A DNA stretch of 64,000 bases from Temnothorax longispinosus. Taxonomy: Eukaryota > Arthropoda > Insecta > Hymenoptera > Formicidae. Both the position numbers and the translations under genes were made by a program. The stretch is taken from NCBI RefSeq assembly GCF_030848805.1, contig NC_092365.1:8742001-8806000 (forward strand), in the 5' to 3' direction. Position 1 is the first letter of the stretch. Each line of letters opens with the position of its first letter. The notes under the pieces are model-generated. The model made no database searches, was not told the origin of the DNA, and saw only the letters and a list, made by a program, of their open reading frames with translations. This document shows, in pieces, positions 42,395-54,629 of this stretch.

Positions 42395-43076
42395 TTCGAT
42401 AAATAAAGAAATAAAGAAAAACAAAAAAATAAAGAAAAATAAGTAAATAAATAAATAAACAGATAAATATAAATATAAATAAAAACAAAATATTAGGGAT
42501 GGTAAAAATAAAAAAAAGGATGGCGGTGGAAAAGATTAAAAAAATGGAAGAAGATAGTGAAGAAAAAGGGAGAGCGGGAGAAGGAAAAGCAAAGGGGAGG
42601 TATAGTGGAATAAAGAATGTGAAGAGTAAGGTGGAAAAAAGAAAGATGAGAACGAAGAACGAATATGTAATAGATTATTATCTTTCGATAAATAAAGGAA
42701 AAAATAAGAAAAATTAGTAACAAAGGACGAGTATGTGATAGATTATCTTTCAGTAAATGAAGTAAAAAATAAAGAAAATTAGAGGTGGTAGTGGAAATAT
42801 TGAAAAAATGGAAGAAGAGATAATTAGTGAAGAAAAAGGAAGAATGAGAGAAGTAAAAGCAGAGGGGGGGGATAACAAATGTGAAGTGTAAGGAAAAAAA
42901 AAAAAAATGAGAGCCGAGGAAGCGAAGTGTGATAAGTCTTATGCGAGAAGTAAAAAGAAAGAAGAAAACAAAATATGGGAGAGACAGATATGTGAAGTGA
43001 GCGGAGAGAAAAAAAGAAACGAGAGGTGGCGAATGAAAAAACACATTAGTACAGTGGATGAGAAAGGGAATACATT
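42395..43076. repeat. Purine-rich low-complexity DNA
   Basis: AAATAAATAAA-type repeats are followed by A/G-rich DNA. Two diverged copies of a roughly 270-bp unit (GTGAAGAAAAAGG, GAATATGTAATAGATTATCTTTC) lie at about 42540-42720 and 42725-42960. The long open frame on the opposite strand is a composition artefact. Confidence 0.55.
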
Positions 43077-44659
43077 TTAAGGTGGTCCTTTCGCGGACCC
43101 AGCTAGTCAAGTAACAGTCCGTCATGAGGTAATTGAAAACAAACATAGTGACAAGCATTACACAACATCCCAATAATTATAATAATATAACATGATTTTA
43201 CACGCACGATTTAATCGTATTTAATTATTTACTAATTAAACAAATATCACAATAGTAGTGCGGTTGGACTCGATTTAGGTTAGATTGTGACCGAACTTGT
43301 GGTCTTGAACTGGAATAAACTTACTTGTAATGAAATTATACGGTCGCCACTGTGTTTTAAACGCTGACAAAGAACGTTTAGGGCCGTCAAGAATAATGAC
43401 AATAGGCTATTAGGCTTCCTTCCTTCCAAGATGGCTATCTTTACGTCGATGGCTCGTCCTCTGGATCCGCACTCGCTTTCGCGTCGCGTAAGATGCTTAT
43501 ATATCCGGTTATTAGGAGAGGAATGTTTTAATGAATTGTAATTCGTATTGTATTAACAATAACGAGATGTATTTAAACTTTCGGTACAAGGTACGCTGAA
43601 ATGAGGCTAACGACAATGCCACTGCCGGGTCTATCCCACGATACGAGTCGGAATATCTGACATGGTGTGCCGCGTAACTATCGCTCGCTTTGTACAATGA
43701 TATATATAAGTACGCGTTCACGCGAACTAATCTTTCCCAATTACGATGGATCGAAAGTTACTTTTATGCAAAAGATAATGCTTCGATTTTCGATTTACAC
43801 GCTAAGATCAAACTGGCAGAGAATGTCTCTTAGAGATAGAACATCAATCTCGCCGATCTTTCGGGAAAGAACCTCGATCTGAAAATTTTCTCCCTTATAT
43901 ACTCTGTTTGGCTGTTCATTCCCACCATCTCTCCAGTGGCCAATGAGCAGTCAGATCGCTTCTCTAACTATCTCGCTCTATCATGTAGTCGACTCGTTCA
44001 CCTGGATTCTCGGAAATCTCTCGAGAAGTAAACAACTTTGGTGTCGGATTACGTCAAAGGCAAATGCCGACGTTCGCGTAACGGAAAACTACGACAAAAT
44101 ATTATTTCATGCGACTACATGTTTTCAGATTACCTTTTTGGTTAAATAAAATGTTTTTAATAAAATATATGACTCTATGAATCCCGTTTCCTTTTTCCTT
44201 TCGATCACGCAATATCACACATGCATTTTACATCGAGTACGGTTTTTCCCTTCTCATTAACATTTATCGCATCTGATATCGCGTTATCATTCATTAATTC
44301 TCTTTTTATTTACAGGTTTCATCCAGGCATTCTAGGATCAACAGGATTCGTCAGGTAAGTATCCCGGTAAGTATAATAAACGTATCAATGACGTTAAAAT
44401 AATAAAATAATCAAAGTTTTTTCCTTTTCCGGAATTTCAGGTAAAATAAAATAAAAAGTAACGATCTAACGCTACGTGTATTTCTATTCAGTCTTAAAAG
44501 ATGATATTTTATCGTTTAGAACGTAAAAATGTCGGCAATTAAATGAAAATGACCTTGACTTTGGAAAAATAAGAAAATTGAGAAAAGCACCTCAGAATAA
44601 CAGTGTTTGCAATCATTGAGACTCATATCCATGGTCAACTAAGCATCATAAGGGTTGCT

Positions 44660-45345
44660 CTCAATTTTCACCACTAATTTGCATGTTTGAGAAATAATGT
44701 AAAATTTAGAAATATTATCACATGGTTGACTTTTAAGAGTCGCTACAATCATTTTAAGACTGATTAAAAGTTATTAGGACTGTCAATTAAAAAGTTCATC
44801 TGAACGACTAAGTTAAAGTCTCTGGCGACGTGTTGCCAAAATGGAAATACTATGTATTTTATCAAATCTATCTTATGAGCAGTTTATTTAGACTCTTACA
44901 AAGTTATTGAGACTAGTCGCACTCAATTCGCACGATAATTAACGAAGTTGATCTGATCGGCTGAATTAAAGTTTCTGGCGGCGTGTTGCCTAAATGGAAT
45001 TAAGGTGTATCTGAGCAAATACATTACATGGGCAGTCTTTGTAGACTTTAACTAAACCATTGAAACTATTCGCAATCAATTCGCACGATCATTGGCAAAG
45101 TTCATATGAACTGACAAATTAAAGTTGCTGGCGGCGTGTTGCCAAAAGTGAAATAAAGCAAAATTAATCGAAAATATCATATGGGTAGTTTTTATAGACT
45201 CCAACAAAACTAATTAAAACGATAATAAGTAATGTTTATAATAATCGGCAAAGTTCGTATGAACTACTGAGTTAAAGTTTCTGGCGGCGTGTTGCCTACC
45301 AGTTAAAGTTTCCAGCCGCGTGTTGCCAAACTGGAAAACGGCTTA
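44660..45345 (+). repeat. Tandem repeats of about 152 bp
   Basis: The block TTAAAGTTTCTGGCGGCGTG followed by TTGCC recurs at about 44814, 44966, 45118, 45273 and, shortened, 45303. The first three intervals are 152, 152 and 155 bp. The repeats are diverged and non-coding and lie inside the piggyBac-like element. Confidence 0.82.
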
Positions 45346-45717
45346 TTTATCGAAATTAAAGTATGAGGGCATGTTCTACGTGTGAAATCCAATCACTCTA
45401 TGTTATTATTACGTTAATTAGCCCGTTAATTAAAATTATCACAAAAATTGTGAAAACTCAGAATAAGATCGTTTGTATGTGCCTCGCGCTATTTTATGAC
45501 TCTACTTGTCATCATACAAATGAATATTTATTCAAACAATACGATTTATATAAGATAAACGAATAAAATATTATTTATTAAAATATGACTACTTTATATG
45601 TCACTCGCTAATATACTTTCTTTGAAAAAGTTTTACTTATATTCTAAGTATAGAAGATATATATTTTTGTCAAATCTGACTTTATCTTATGAACTATCGC
45701 ATGTTTCAGGTACCGAC

Positions 45718-46041
45718 CTATGCTGGCAAAGTCTGCGAGTCGGTTGGCTCGGCATCCTCCTCCGGAGTCGTCTGGCTCTGCTCGTTCAGCTGATCATCTT
45801 GCTTGTCAGACTCGCTGCTATCTACTACGATTGTAGTCGCAGATTCGGCACTGATATCAAGTTTATTTTCAGGGTGATCAGGATTTGGAGTGGATGTGTG
45901 ATGCGGGAGTCTGGGTGTTTTAGCTCCGCCTTGGTTTTGGCTCCGTCTCCTTTCTGCGTCTTCTCCTGCCTCGACTGCATCTGTGCGGCTGCTTTCGCCT
46001 TCAGAATTAGTTCGAGAGGTGTCGGTGTAGTCGACGAACCT
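45718..46041 (-). CDS. Possible exon in the piggyBac-like element
   Basis: A 107-codon minus-strand frame without ATG ends in TAG at 45718. It is hydrophilic and rich in S, T, E, D and Q (SEGESSRTDAVEAGEDAERR, then SESDKQDDQLNEQSQTTPEE). An AG at its upstream border (near 46040) could be a splice acceptor. The plus strand is also open here (45598-46209), but that translation is Cys- and Leu-rich and looks like a shadow. No domain is recognisable. It could be a captured exon of a host or retroelement gene. Confidence 0.3.
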   Translation of the reverse strand, partial: RFVDYTDTSRTNSEGESSRTDAVEAGEDAERRRSQNQGGAKTPRLPHHTSTPNPDHPENKLDISAESATTIVVDSSESDKQDDQLNEQSQTTPEEDAEPTDSQTLPA

Positions 46042-46490
46042 TTAGGCGTCGGTTGCAAGGTCAGGCATGACAGTACGAGTAAAGCAATATGCGATTGGAT
46101 CTACTACTTATTTAACCTCATATATCAAAGCAAAACATTCGGCAAGCCCTTATTTTCAAGGTATGTACGAAATCCGGAAACTTCAGGGAATATTTTAAGA
46201 CATGAATAATGTATTCATCTGATCGCTAAGTACATGTATTATTCGTTGAAAACCTCGGCCGTGGCGATTTGCATCATTCTATCTTTCTCGTTCATTAGAT
46301 GTAAACAAGGATAGAATGACAATGGCACGCTCCGCGAACGCATATTTAGAATGACTTATTTCTTGTAAAGTGTCGGTAACTTCACTTGATTTTTCGTACA
46401 CATGTCTTTATGCCCTTATTACTGTATATTTAACATATATCAAATTTAGGTACCTATCTAATACTTGTTCTCACAAAAGGACCACCTTAA

Positions 46491-47057
46491 CGGAGAGAAA
46501 TGGTGATGTGGGACGAGTGTTTTAAGGTAAATGGAACGGAAAAAGTTTGGACGTGAAGCGCGCGCGTTAGCGCGCGTGTGTGCCAGTCCCTCTCTAAAAA
46601 AGGCGTGAAAAATCGATACTCGAATGTATCGCGGTTATTGTTGCCTTTTTTCCGCGATGCCGATTGGTTTTCTCTCGATTGATTGCCGTTGCGCCGTGGC
46701 TTGTTTCATCCCGTGAGGGGCTGTCATCGCGGAGTGTGTCGTACGTTTTGATGACAGTTTGAACGTTAGCCTATTGTCGTGTGAGTGTCGTGTGAGTATA
46801 TTATTGTTTATTATTTTTATTTAAATCTTTCTTTTTTCAATAAAAAAATAAAAAAGACTGAAGATTAAGGCTATCATTACATCATATCATTGTACCTAGC
46901 AAAGAAGTGCCATTGAAATACAAATGTAATAATTATTATTATTTTTATTATTATATTATTATTATTATTTGTGCTTTTTTTCCACAGGAAAATAATTGGA
47001 GATGATATATGATGCCATTTTAAGAAAAAGGACCTGATCCACAGTTAAAAATAAAAG
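46491..47057. other. Unassigned stretch
   Basis: A GCGCGCGCGTTAGCGCGCG palindrome lies at about 46560-46580. A TTATTATTATTA microsatellite lies near 46930-46970. No gene is supported. Confidence 0.45.
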
Positions 47058-47940
47058 TGTGCAAGTAGAAACTTGCACATTGCTTCCTCATAGCTTTAAA
47101 GTGTGCAAGTAGAAACTTGCACATTGCTTCTTTGTAGTTTTTAATTGTGCAAGTAGAAACTTGCACATTGCTTTCTCATAGTTTTTAAGTGTGCAAGTAG
47201 AAACTTGCACATTGCTTCCTCATAGTTTTTAAGTGTGCAAGTCGAAACTTGCACATTGCTTCCTCATGGTTTTTAAGTGTGCAAGTAGAAACTTGAACAT
47301 TGTATTCTCATAGTTTTTAAGTGTGCCAGTAGAAACTTGCACATTGCTTTCTCTTAGTTTTTAAGTGTGCAAGTAGAAACTTGGACATTGCTTTATCATA
47401 GTTTTTAAGTGTGCAGGTCGAAACTTGCACATTGTTTTTAAGTGTGCAAGTAGAAATTTGCATAGTGCTTCCTTAGTAGAAACCTTTGCTCACAAAGCTC
47501 CTCTATGAGGAAGCTTCTATTTTATTCAATGTATAATTTTATTAATATTTATTTGTTTTGGCTTCTTCATAGAGGAAGCCAAAACTGTGAGCAAAGGTTT
47601 CTACTAAGGAAGCACTGTGCAAATTTCTGCTTGCACACTTAAAAACAATGTGCAAGTTTCGACTTGCACACTTAAAAATTATGAGAAAGCAATGTGCAAG
47701 TTTCTACTGGCACACTTAAAAACTATGAGAATACAATGTTCAAGTTTCTACTTGCACACTTAAAAACCATGAGGAAGCAATGTGCAAGTTTCGACTTGCA
47801 CACTTAAAAACTATGAGGAAGCAATGTGCAAGTTTCTACTTGCACACTTAAAAACTATGAGAAAACAATGTGCAAGTTTCTACTTGCACAGTTAAAAGCT
47901 ATGAAAAAGCAATGTGCAAGTTTTTACTTGCACACTTTTT
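47058..47940. repeat. Second head-to-head array of hairpin units
   Basis: Units of about 46 bp built on GTGCAAGTAGAAACTTGCAC run from 47058 to about 47470, and mirror-image units from about 47580 to 47940, around an AT-rich centre with TCCTCTATGAGGAAGC. This matches the array at 4028-4730 in unit sequence and overall symmetry, but the number of units differs. Some units have lost stem pairing (for example GTGCCAGTAGAAACTTGCAC). Confidence 0.82.
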
Positions 47941-48249
47941 TATTGTCCTAAAACATCATTTTTTGAATTCTTAATTATTGAGACTTGAGATGTTCTAACT
48001 GTTCCCCTTAGAAAGAAATAAATAGTGAGTAAACTAAAGTTTAAAATTAACCTATGTTTGTAAAATCCCGACAATAGATTTCCTCGTCACCCATGAGGTA
48101 CTTAGATACTATTGTTGATGCGTTTTTTTTTTAAGTGGTTTTCCCTGTAGGCCTAGTCCACTAAAAAATAATATAATGCAGGTTGTTGAACGGAGCATAT
48201 TTTTTATTGATTTCTGTTCGTTATTTAAACTGATTATAATAGATACATT
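47941..48249. other. Flank of the second hairpin array
   Basis: AT-rich DNA follows the array. TTGTCCTAAAACATCATTTTTTGAA near 47943 is the reverse complement of sequence at about 4000, so the repeat family extends past the array. No gene is seen. Confidence 0.45.
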
Positions 48250-48254
48250 TTATT

Positions 48255-48440
48255 ATATACTGCGTTTAACGCAGAATGCATTTTCATAATAATTATTGCA
48301 CCTAGCGCAGAATGCATTTTCATAATAATCACTGCGCTCCGCGCAGAATGCATTTTCACAATTTTACTGCGCTCTGCGCAGAATGCATTTTCATAATAAT
48401 CACTGCGCTCCGCGCAGAATGTATTTTTATAATACCGTTT
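48255..48440 (-). repeat. Tandem 41-bp repeats after the protease stop
   Basis: About five copies of a unit containing CGCAGAATGCATTTTCATAA and CACTGCGCTC lie just past the stop codon of the minus-strand protease fragment. They would be in its 3' untranslated region. Single-base differences separate the copies. Confidence 0.8.
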
Positions 48441-48737
48441 TTATTCTTCCGGGAAGGGTAATAATATTTTCTCTTCTATGATTCTCAGACAATGTCTACG
48501 CATTTTTGGCATATCTGTTAAATATTTTTTATTTAAAGGATTTTCTCCCAATGCTATTGATACTGCAAATGCTGCTGCAAATATTCCACATGACGCAAGA
48601 TCTGGCTGCTGGTTACTTTTTCAAATATTATATTATTTTGTTCCAGAGGGTATCGTTTTTGAATGTATTTTTGTTCAAATAATGTTAGATCGTAATAAGA
48701 ATGAGTATCAAAATACAAACTATCTATATATATAAGT
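48441..48737 (-). pseudogene. Helentron ULP1-like protease fragment
   Basis: The minus strand encodes the C-terminal half of the same C48/ULP1-like protease as at 2391-2852. SLYFDTHSYYDLTLFEQKYI is followed, after a small frame change near 48625, by DLASCGIFAAAFAVSIALGE with the catalytic Cys. RRHCLRIIEEK and a LLPFPEE end complete it. The N-terminal half with the catalytic His is missing because the fragment stops abruptly where the Helentron-like end sequence begins (48738). Confidence 0.8.
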
Positions 48738-49740
48738 ACCGTCGTCTGTATGTCTGTCTGTCTGACCGCGAACTACTCATTCGTTAGTGGACCGAATTTT
48801 TACCAAGGGTACATGAAATAGGGGTAGAATTTCCCGGGGAGTGCCATAAAGTGTATAATATTTTGCTACCGATTTTCTGGAAACCGATTTTGCTTCCTCA
48901 TAGAGGAAGCTTTGTTTTCGTAAATTCGTATATGAACCTTTGATTGCGTGTAAAGTTGGCTCTAATCAACCAAATTTAAAAAAATTATATATAAAATAAG
49001 GGTAGAAAAAACCAAAGAAAAGATTGTTTTTTGAGTTTTTAATGTCAATATGTTCAGAGTGTTCTAAAACGTCAAAATATTGCATTAAAAAAATGTCGGT
49101 ATGTGTGTATGTATGTATGTATGTATGTATGTATGTCTGTGCCAAATTTACAGAAATTTCTACAACTCCAGAACTGATCATCCAAATCTCAACGAATTGT
49201 ATATGAAATAGCGGTAGAAAAGACTGAAGAATATAACAGAATTAATAAAAATTGTTAATAATAAAGGAGTTAGCGATTTCTGTTAAAAAAATAACCAAGT
49301 TTACCAAAATTTTTTATTTTTATTATATTCTTCAGTCTTTTCTATTTTTATTTCATATATAATTCTTTAAGGCTTTCATATATAATTCTTAAGGTATTTA
49401 TAGTCGGGTCTTATATCCAAGATCGTCTTAAGTATAGTCTTAAGGCGTCATCAGCCAATCAGAGGGCCGTATTAGCATCTTAAGACATCACTTCCTGACT
49501 TCCTCTATGAGGAAGCCAAGTGCAAATTTCTAATTTGCACAATTTTTTTCTTGGTTGAACTATATAAAATTTTGTTTAACTATATATTCTTCCATTTCAT
49601 TTTCTCTTTTCAAAATTATCAAAAAATTAGACAAATTTTGGCACCGGTTTTTTTAACAGTATAAATAATAAATATAAAATTCCCGAATATTTATTTTAAT
49701 TGATATTCATCATTCTGTTTTATGCAAAATCAAAATTCGT
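48738..49740. repeat. Helentron-like end sequence and relatives
   Basis: From 48738 the sequence reads GTACCGTCGTCTGTATGTC and then TGTCTGTCTG repeats, followed by CGAACTACTCATTCGTTAG. This is a form I know from ends of insect Helentron-type elements. GCTTCCTCATAGAGGAAGC hairpins lie at 48892 and about 49498. A (TATG)n microsatellite fills 49100-49138. The GAAATAGGGGTAGAATTTCC block here recurs at 56.1-56.8 and 59.0-59.5 kb. Confidence 0.55.
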
Positions 49741-50195
49741 GCGAGAAAATATAATGTTACGGTTACGAAAGGTACTTTATTTACCCCAAAGGGGCCTTAA
49801 AGGGCGTTTTTGAGGAACGTTCCCAAACCTTTACAAACTCGGCGTTTTGTAGGGACGTACCCAACCCTGTACAAACTCACAAATATCCCGTTCCTGACGG
49901 CTTCACATCAAGATAACATAGAAACATAAAAACATAAAAATCATAACGTGTATCCCTTCCCCCGGTCCGCTTCGTCCGATCCCATCAGCAGTTTATCCTC
50001 TATTTTCTTCACGATGTCTTCTTCTGTCAACTCCTCTTTTCTCTCGTTTTCCTCCTCTTTCCTTTCCCTTCTCATTTCCCTTTCCTTTCCTTCTTTGATT
50101 CTTTCTTCCACCGACTTGTCTTCGTCTATTTTTACTTTCATCCTACTTCCTTCCTTTCTTCTTGCTTCCAATAAATTTTCTTAGCCATCTATTTC

Positions 50196-50963
50196 TCAAC
50201 CTCTTTTTCCTTCCTCCCCCCCACTCCTCATCTCCTCTATCGCTTTCATCCATTCCTCCCCCTCTTCCTTTTCACTCATTATCTTCCCCACCACGTCTTG
50301 CCAGCTCTCTCCCTCCCAATCTTCCCATCTCGAACACTCTTCCCAGACATGTTCCCACGTCTCCTCCTTCCTCTCACATATCCTGCATTTTTTGTCTTCC
50401 TCTTTTCCCCAGTATAGTCCCTCCCTGATCTCGTTGCCCAATCTAAACCTTGCAATTTTGTTCTATCTTGCCTCCTCCCAGCCCTTCTTTAGATAATCCG
50501 GTATCCCATCCTTCCTTATTAGCTTATACCACCTGTTGTATTTCGATTCCATAATCTTTCCCATTCTTTCTTGTCTTTGCTTCGATTTCTCCTTGTGTTC
50601 TAGTGCCTCCTCCGTCAGTCCCTCCTCCCCTCCCATTTCTACACTGATACCTTCCCAGTAATCCTTTCTCTCCTGCTCCCATCTTCCTATTATCCTTTCC
50701 TTCTTCCATCTTTCTTTCATTTCTTCCAAACATTTCTTTGCTATTTTTCCTCCTTTACCTTCTTCCAGTTTTCTTTCGAATTTCCATGCTCTCTTGCTTG
50801 CTCTGGCTCCCATTTTTTCCCTTTCTAGTTCATCCTGACCATGTACCCTGGGGTCCTCCAGTTTATCCCGAGTGTCCATCTGAGGTATCTCTCGTGTATC
50901 CCTTCTACCTCCCTCCTTTCCTTCCACCCCCATATTTCTGCCCCGTATCCCATCACCGTCCAT
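50196..50963 (-). pseudogene. LINE C-terminal domain with CCHC knuckle
   Basis: Two frames (50463-50963 and 50196-50441) encode the region after the reverse transcriptase. They include KCRICERKEETWEHVWEECS, a CxxC...H...C zinc knuckle seen at the end of many LINE proteins, preceded by a GNEIREGLYWG segment. The break between frames lies at about 50450. Confidence 0.7.
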
Positions 50964-51157
50964 ATCAGTGTATCATACAGCCAGATCCTTCTTTTACAGT
51001 CCTTTTTTCACATCCTTTTACCTATTCCCCACACTTCCCTCATTACTCTTGCTGCCTTCCTTCTTCTTTCTCTGATATGTGCCTCCTGCCTTCCATTCGC
51101 CATCAGCGTGTACCCCAGATATTTGAATTCTTTAACCTCTTCTAATTTCTTTCCCTT

Positions 51158-51957
51158 TCATCTCCAGTCATATTTCTTCTTCCTCCCTCCTCCTTTTCTA
51201 AATCTCATTATCTTTGTCGTCTCCGTACTCAGCGTTAGGCCTTTCCTGTCTAGGTATCCCTCAAGCTTGCTTATCATGGATCTCATGTCCTGTTCCTCCT
51301 CCGCTAGTACTGCTATGTCATCTGCATACATTAGGGTGTATATCTTCTCCCCTTTTACACTCACACCCTCCCATCCGCCCTTCCTCATGTGATCCTCTAT
51401 GTCTGCAATTAGTAAGTTAAACAGTATCGGGCTTAACGGGCAGCCCTGTCTTAATCCCTTCGCCATCCAGAATGAGTCCCCTTTTTCTTCTCCCCTTCTT
51501 ACATTGCTTTTTGTTTCTCTCAAGACTTCCTTCACCCTATCTATCAGTCCTTGCCTTACTCCTCTCTCTTTCATTGCCTTAATTAGAACTTCTTTATCTA
51601 CTGAGTCAAACGCCGCCTTGAGATCTACGAATAGAACTGTCATCTTCCCTTTCTCCTTTCCTAGGTGTCTGTTTATCAAATAGTTTAGCGTAAATATCTG
51701 GTCCATCGTCCCCATTCCTTTTCTAAATCCTGCTTGGTTATCGGGAATCAAGTTCTTCATTTCTACTTCATTCCTTATCCTTTCTGCTAATACCGCCGTG
51801 TATATCTTATACATTGAGGGCATGATCGTTATCCCTTTGTAGTCCTTTACCTCTTTTCCTTCTCCTTTCTTCACTAAAGGTATTATCTCACCCTCCTTCC
51901 ACTGTTCCGGCCAGCCTTCTCCTCTCCATACCCGTTTACATATTTCCCAGGCTCACC
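51158..51957 (-). pseudogene. LINE reverse transcriptase
   Basis: An open frame of 238 codons (51158-51874) shows the reverse transcriptase blocks in order: DYKGITIMPSMYKIYTAVLA, NQAGFRKGMGTMDQIF, TVLFVDLKAAFDSVD (first catalytic Asp), GLRQGCPLSPILFNL and LMYADDIAVLAEEE (YADD, two catalytic Asp). LTLSTETTKIMRF follows. The enzyme would prime on nicked chromosomal DNA and copy the element RNA. Upstream the frame is interrupted near 51955, linking to the segment at 51953-52267 that reads GKDGIPNEVWKYGG. Confidence 0.9.
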
Positions 51958-52461
51958 TCACCATCTCTTCTCCTCCATATTTCCATACTTCATTCGGGAT
52001 TCCGTCCTTGCCTATTGCCTTTCCTGTTTTTAGTTTCTTTATTACGTTTCTCACCTCCTCTAACTCTATCTCTTCCTCGTCTTGTCTGTCCCTCCCTCCT
52101 TCTCCTTTCACTACCCTGTTCTCCACGCCTCCCATTAGTTCCATGAAGTATTTTTTCCACTCTTCCAGCCCTATGTCTTCGTTTATCCTTTTCCTTCTTT
52201 TCCTTACTCTACCTATCAGTTCCCATACCTTACTTTCCGATCTCGTCTCTCCTATCTCTGTAATCATCCTTTCCTTCTCTTCCTTTTTCTTTCTTTCACA
52301 TACTTCTCTGTATTTCCTCTTCCTTTCTCTATATCTTTCTACCTCCCCTTTTCCCCTTTCTCCACTTTCTTAGTTCTGCCCTCGCTTCTTTCTTTTTCTC
52401 CTTGCATTCTTCATCCCACCATCCTCTTTTGTTCTTATTAGCTCCCCTGACCTCCCCCTTT
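51953..52461 (-). pseudogene. LINE segment between endonuclease and reverse transcriptase
   Basis: The frame 51953-52267 has VIKKLKTGKAIGKDGIPNEV, the block that precedes reverse transcriptase in LINEs. Upstream to 52461 the minus strand is purine-rich and broken in all frames. Confidence 0.7.
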
Positions 52462-53394
52462 TCATTCTCCTTTAGTATTCCTCTTATCTTCGACACCTAT
52501 CTCCTCCTGCAACTTTCTGTTTCCTCCTATCTTTCCTAACCTCTCAACGAAGTGTTTTCTTCTTTCTTCGCTCCATATTCCTCTTCTTCTTGTCCTTTCT
52601 ATCTTTTTCCCTCTCTGTGTTCTCTTCGCTCCGCCTCTTATCCACAGTATTAGAGGGTGATGGTCTGATTTTACTCTATCCCCTATTTCTAGTTTTTCTA
52701 TTTTTTCTCTGCTATCCTCATCACCTATAATATAGTCTATAACTGTTTCACCCTTTCCTCCCGTGTATGTGTATTCTACTTCCTCGTCTCCCTTCGTGCC
52801 ACCATTTAAAATCATAAATCCTCTTTCTTCTATAAATTCTAGTAGCGTCCTACCATCCTTGTTCACCTTCTTATCTTTAAATTTTCTCCCTCTTTCTTTC
52901 CCACTTTCTTCATCTTCCTCTTCCCTTCCTCCCTCATCTCCCGTTCTCGCATTAAAGTTACCTCCTATTATGGTCCTTACTCCTATTTTTCCCTTCTCTA
53001 TGCAATCATTCAAACCTTCTAACTTTTTATCAATGTCTTTGTTTACATATATTCCTATTATTTTCCATATTTCCTCTCCTATTCTTAGCTTGACTTCGAC
53101 CCTATTTTCCTCCTCTTCCCTCCCTCTACCCTTCTTTATTTCTTCTAACCCTTTTCTTATACCTACTAGCATTCTTCCGCATGCTCTACCTTTCTTATTC
53201 CTCCTATTCGCTATTTGTACTCTCCAACCAAATTCCTTTGGTAGTTTCTCTTCCATCTTCTCCCATCCTTTCTTATCCATCCATGTCTCCATCATAATAA
53301 TCACATCCCATTTCTTTACCCCCTCCCAAAAGTCCCTATCTTTATTTATTATTCCCGCTACATTCCAGAATACCACCTTCGTCTCTTCCCTCAC
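52462..53394 (-). pseudogene. LINE EEP endonuclease
   Basis: A 310-codon frame encodes an apurinic-type endonuclease. VVFWNVAGIINKDRDFWEGV carries the conserved Asn, MMETW the Glu, TIIGGNFNARTGDEGG the GxFN (Asp replaced by Asn), and VKSDHHPLIL the final DH. It would nick the target for priming. The change GDFN to GNFN removes a catalytic Asp, so even this frame is probably inactive. Confidence 0.85.
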
Positions 53395-53523
53395 CCCTCT
53401 TTCTCCCTCTCCTTCCTTTATGTCTACGTCTTCCTCAACCTGGATTCACTTCCTGCTACTCTCTCTCCCTCCTCCCTTTTACCTTCCCCATCCTCCTCGA
53501 ATTCTTTGTTTTCATTCTCTTCG

Positions 53524-54629
53524 TTATGACCTATGAAAGTCTTCCCTCTCCTCCAATCTGCCTTTGCTTTCGTTCCATCTCCATTCCTTGTTGTCCTCCC
53601 ACATCTTTTGATAACCAATTGTCACTCTTTTTCCTTTCTCTCTCTTCTCCCTTGCTATCTTTCTTATCTCTGTTTGTATTTGTCTTTCCTGTTTGGTGAG
53701 ATCGTCATCCAGAAAGCTTCCATATTTCCTTCCTTGTTCCTTCTTTTTCTTCATGATGTCTCTTTTAGCATCCCAGTTTTTGCATTTCAAGAGTCTCATT
53801 TTGTAGTCCCCGTATCCTATTTCTTGTATTTCTTCTATGATTCCTATAAAATATTACAGATAATATTTAGTTCTTCCATCAACTTTTCAAAATTCTCTTT
53901 TCTCTCTTTAACGTTTCTTACCTTCTCCTCCTTCACGATTATGTTATTTTTTCTCCTTCTTCTTTCCGTCATCTCCACACTTTTTTCTATTTCCTTGATT
54001 TTCCCTATCAACTCCCTGCCTTCATTCTCCTCTGCGCCCTTCATCTCTAATTTTTCTATCTTCTCCTCCATTATCTTTACTTTTTCTTCTAGCGCCTTTC
54101 TCTGCCTTTCCCATATTTCCTCCCTTCTCTTCCATTTCTCCCTTACTCCCTTTATTTCGTTTTTTATTTCGTTTTTTATTTCTTCTTTGTCTTTTTTCCT
54201 CTCCTCCTCATGTTCTTCCATTTTCCTCAATATCTCTTTTAATAGATCCTCTGTCGCCATCCTTCCTTTATCCTCTTCTCCTTTTTTTATCTTCGCTGGC
54301 GGTGATCTGTTGGTCCTTCTCGTTTCGTTAAATTTGTCGAGAATGTCTTTCTCTGCTGCCCTAGCCGCTTCTTCCTCTAACTCTTTTCTTTTCCTTTTCA
54401 ATATGAGATCTTTGACTGATCCTAGGCTGTCCGCTTTTCCTCTTTGTTTAGCAAGCTCCTCCGCCTTTGTAGGCCTGCCTCTTGCTTTTCTCTCCCCTTC
54501 GTCTTCCCTCTTCTTTCCTATCCTTCCCTGCTGGTCAATCTCTATTCCTAATTCCTTCTCTGCCTCCATCCGCCGCTTTTCCCTTAGCCTTTCCCTCCTA
54601 TTGGTTATCTTTCCTATGATTGAAAGCAC
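53524..54629 (-). pseudogene. LINE ORF1-like coiled-coil protein
   Basis: The frame from 54629 to 53844 (261 codons) is Lys/Glu-rich with a long predicted coiled coil (EERKKDKEEIKNEIKNEIKG, EKVKIMEEKIEKLEM). The second frame (53524-53799) continues with CKNWDAKRDIMKKKK and YGSFLDDDLTKQERQIQTEI. An early GRPTKAEELAKQR segment resembles an AT-hook. In LINEs this protein binds the RNA and multimerises. The frame changes at about 53830. Confidence 0.72.

Larger units (their letters stand above)
43077..46490. mobile_element. piggyBac-like non-autonomous element
   Basis: TTAA flanks both ends (43077-43080 and 46487-46490). The inner tips are GGTGGTCCTTTCG and, reversed, GGTGGTCCTTTTG, an inverted repeat of about 13 bp with one mismatch. 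TTAA duplication with short tips is the piggyBac pattern. The 3.4-kb interior has no transposase: it holds AT-rich DNA, 152-bp tandem repeats and one possible exon. Confidence 0.68.

Noticed and set aside
42493..43173. A 226-codon minus-strand frame rich in Phe, Ser and Leu
   Set aside because: It is the complement of purine-rich low-complexity DNA; no domain or start context supports it.
45598..46209. A 203-codon plus-strand frame in the piggyBac-like element
   Set aside because: The translation is Cys/Leu/Ile-rich and lacks any domain; the opposite strand gives a more protein-like, hydrophilic reading, itself kept only at low confidence.
48478..48735. An 85-codon plus-strand frame
   Set aside because: It is antisense to the ULP1-like protease fragment, whose minus-strand reading matches the copy at 2391-2852.
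49100..49138. A coding stretch with repeated VCMY residues
   Set aside because: It is a simple TATG microsatellite.
52763..53536. Long plus-strand frames across 50-54.6 kb rich in Ser, Pro, Phe and Leu
   Set aside because: They are complements of the LINE coding strand, whose minus-strand frames carry the real reverse transcriptase and endonuclease motifs.
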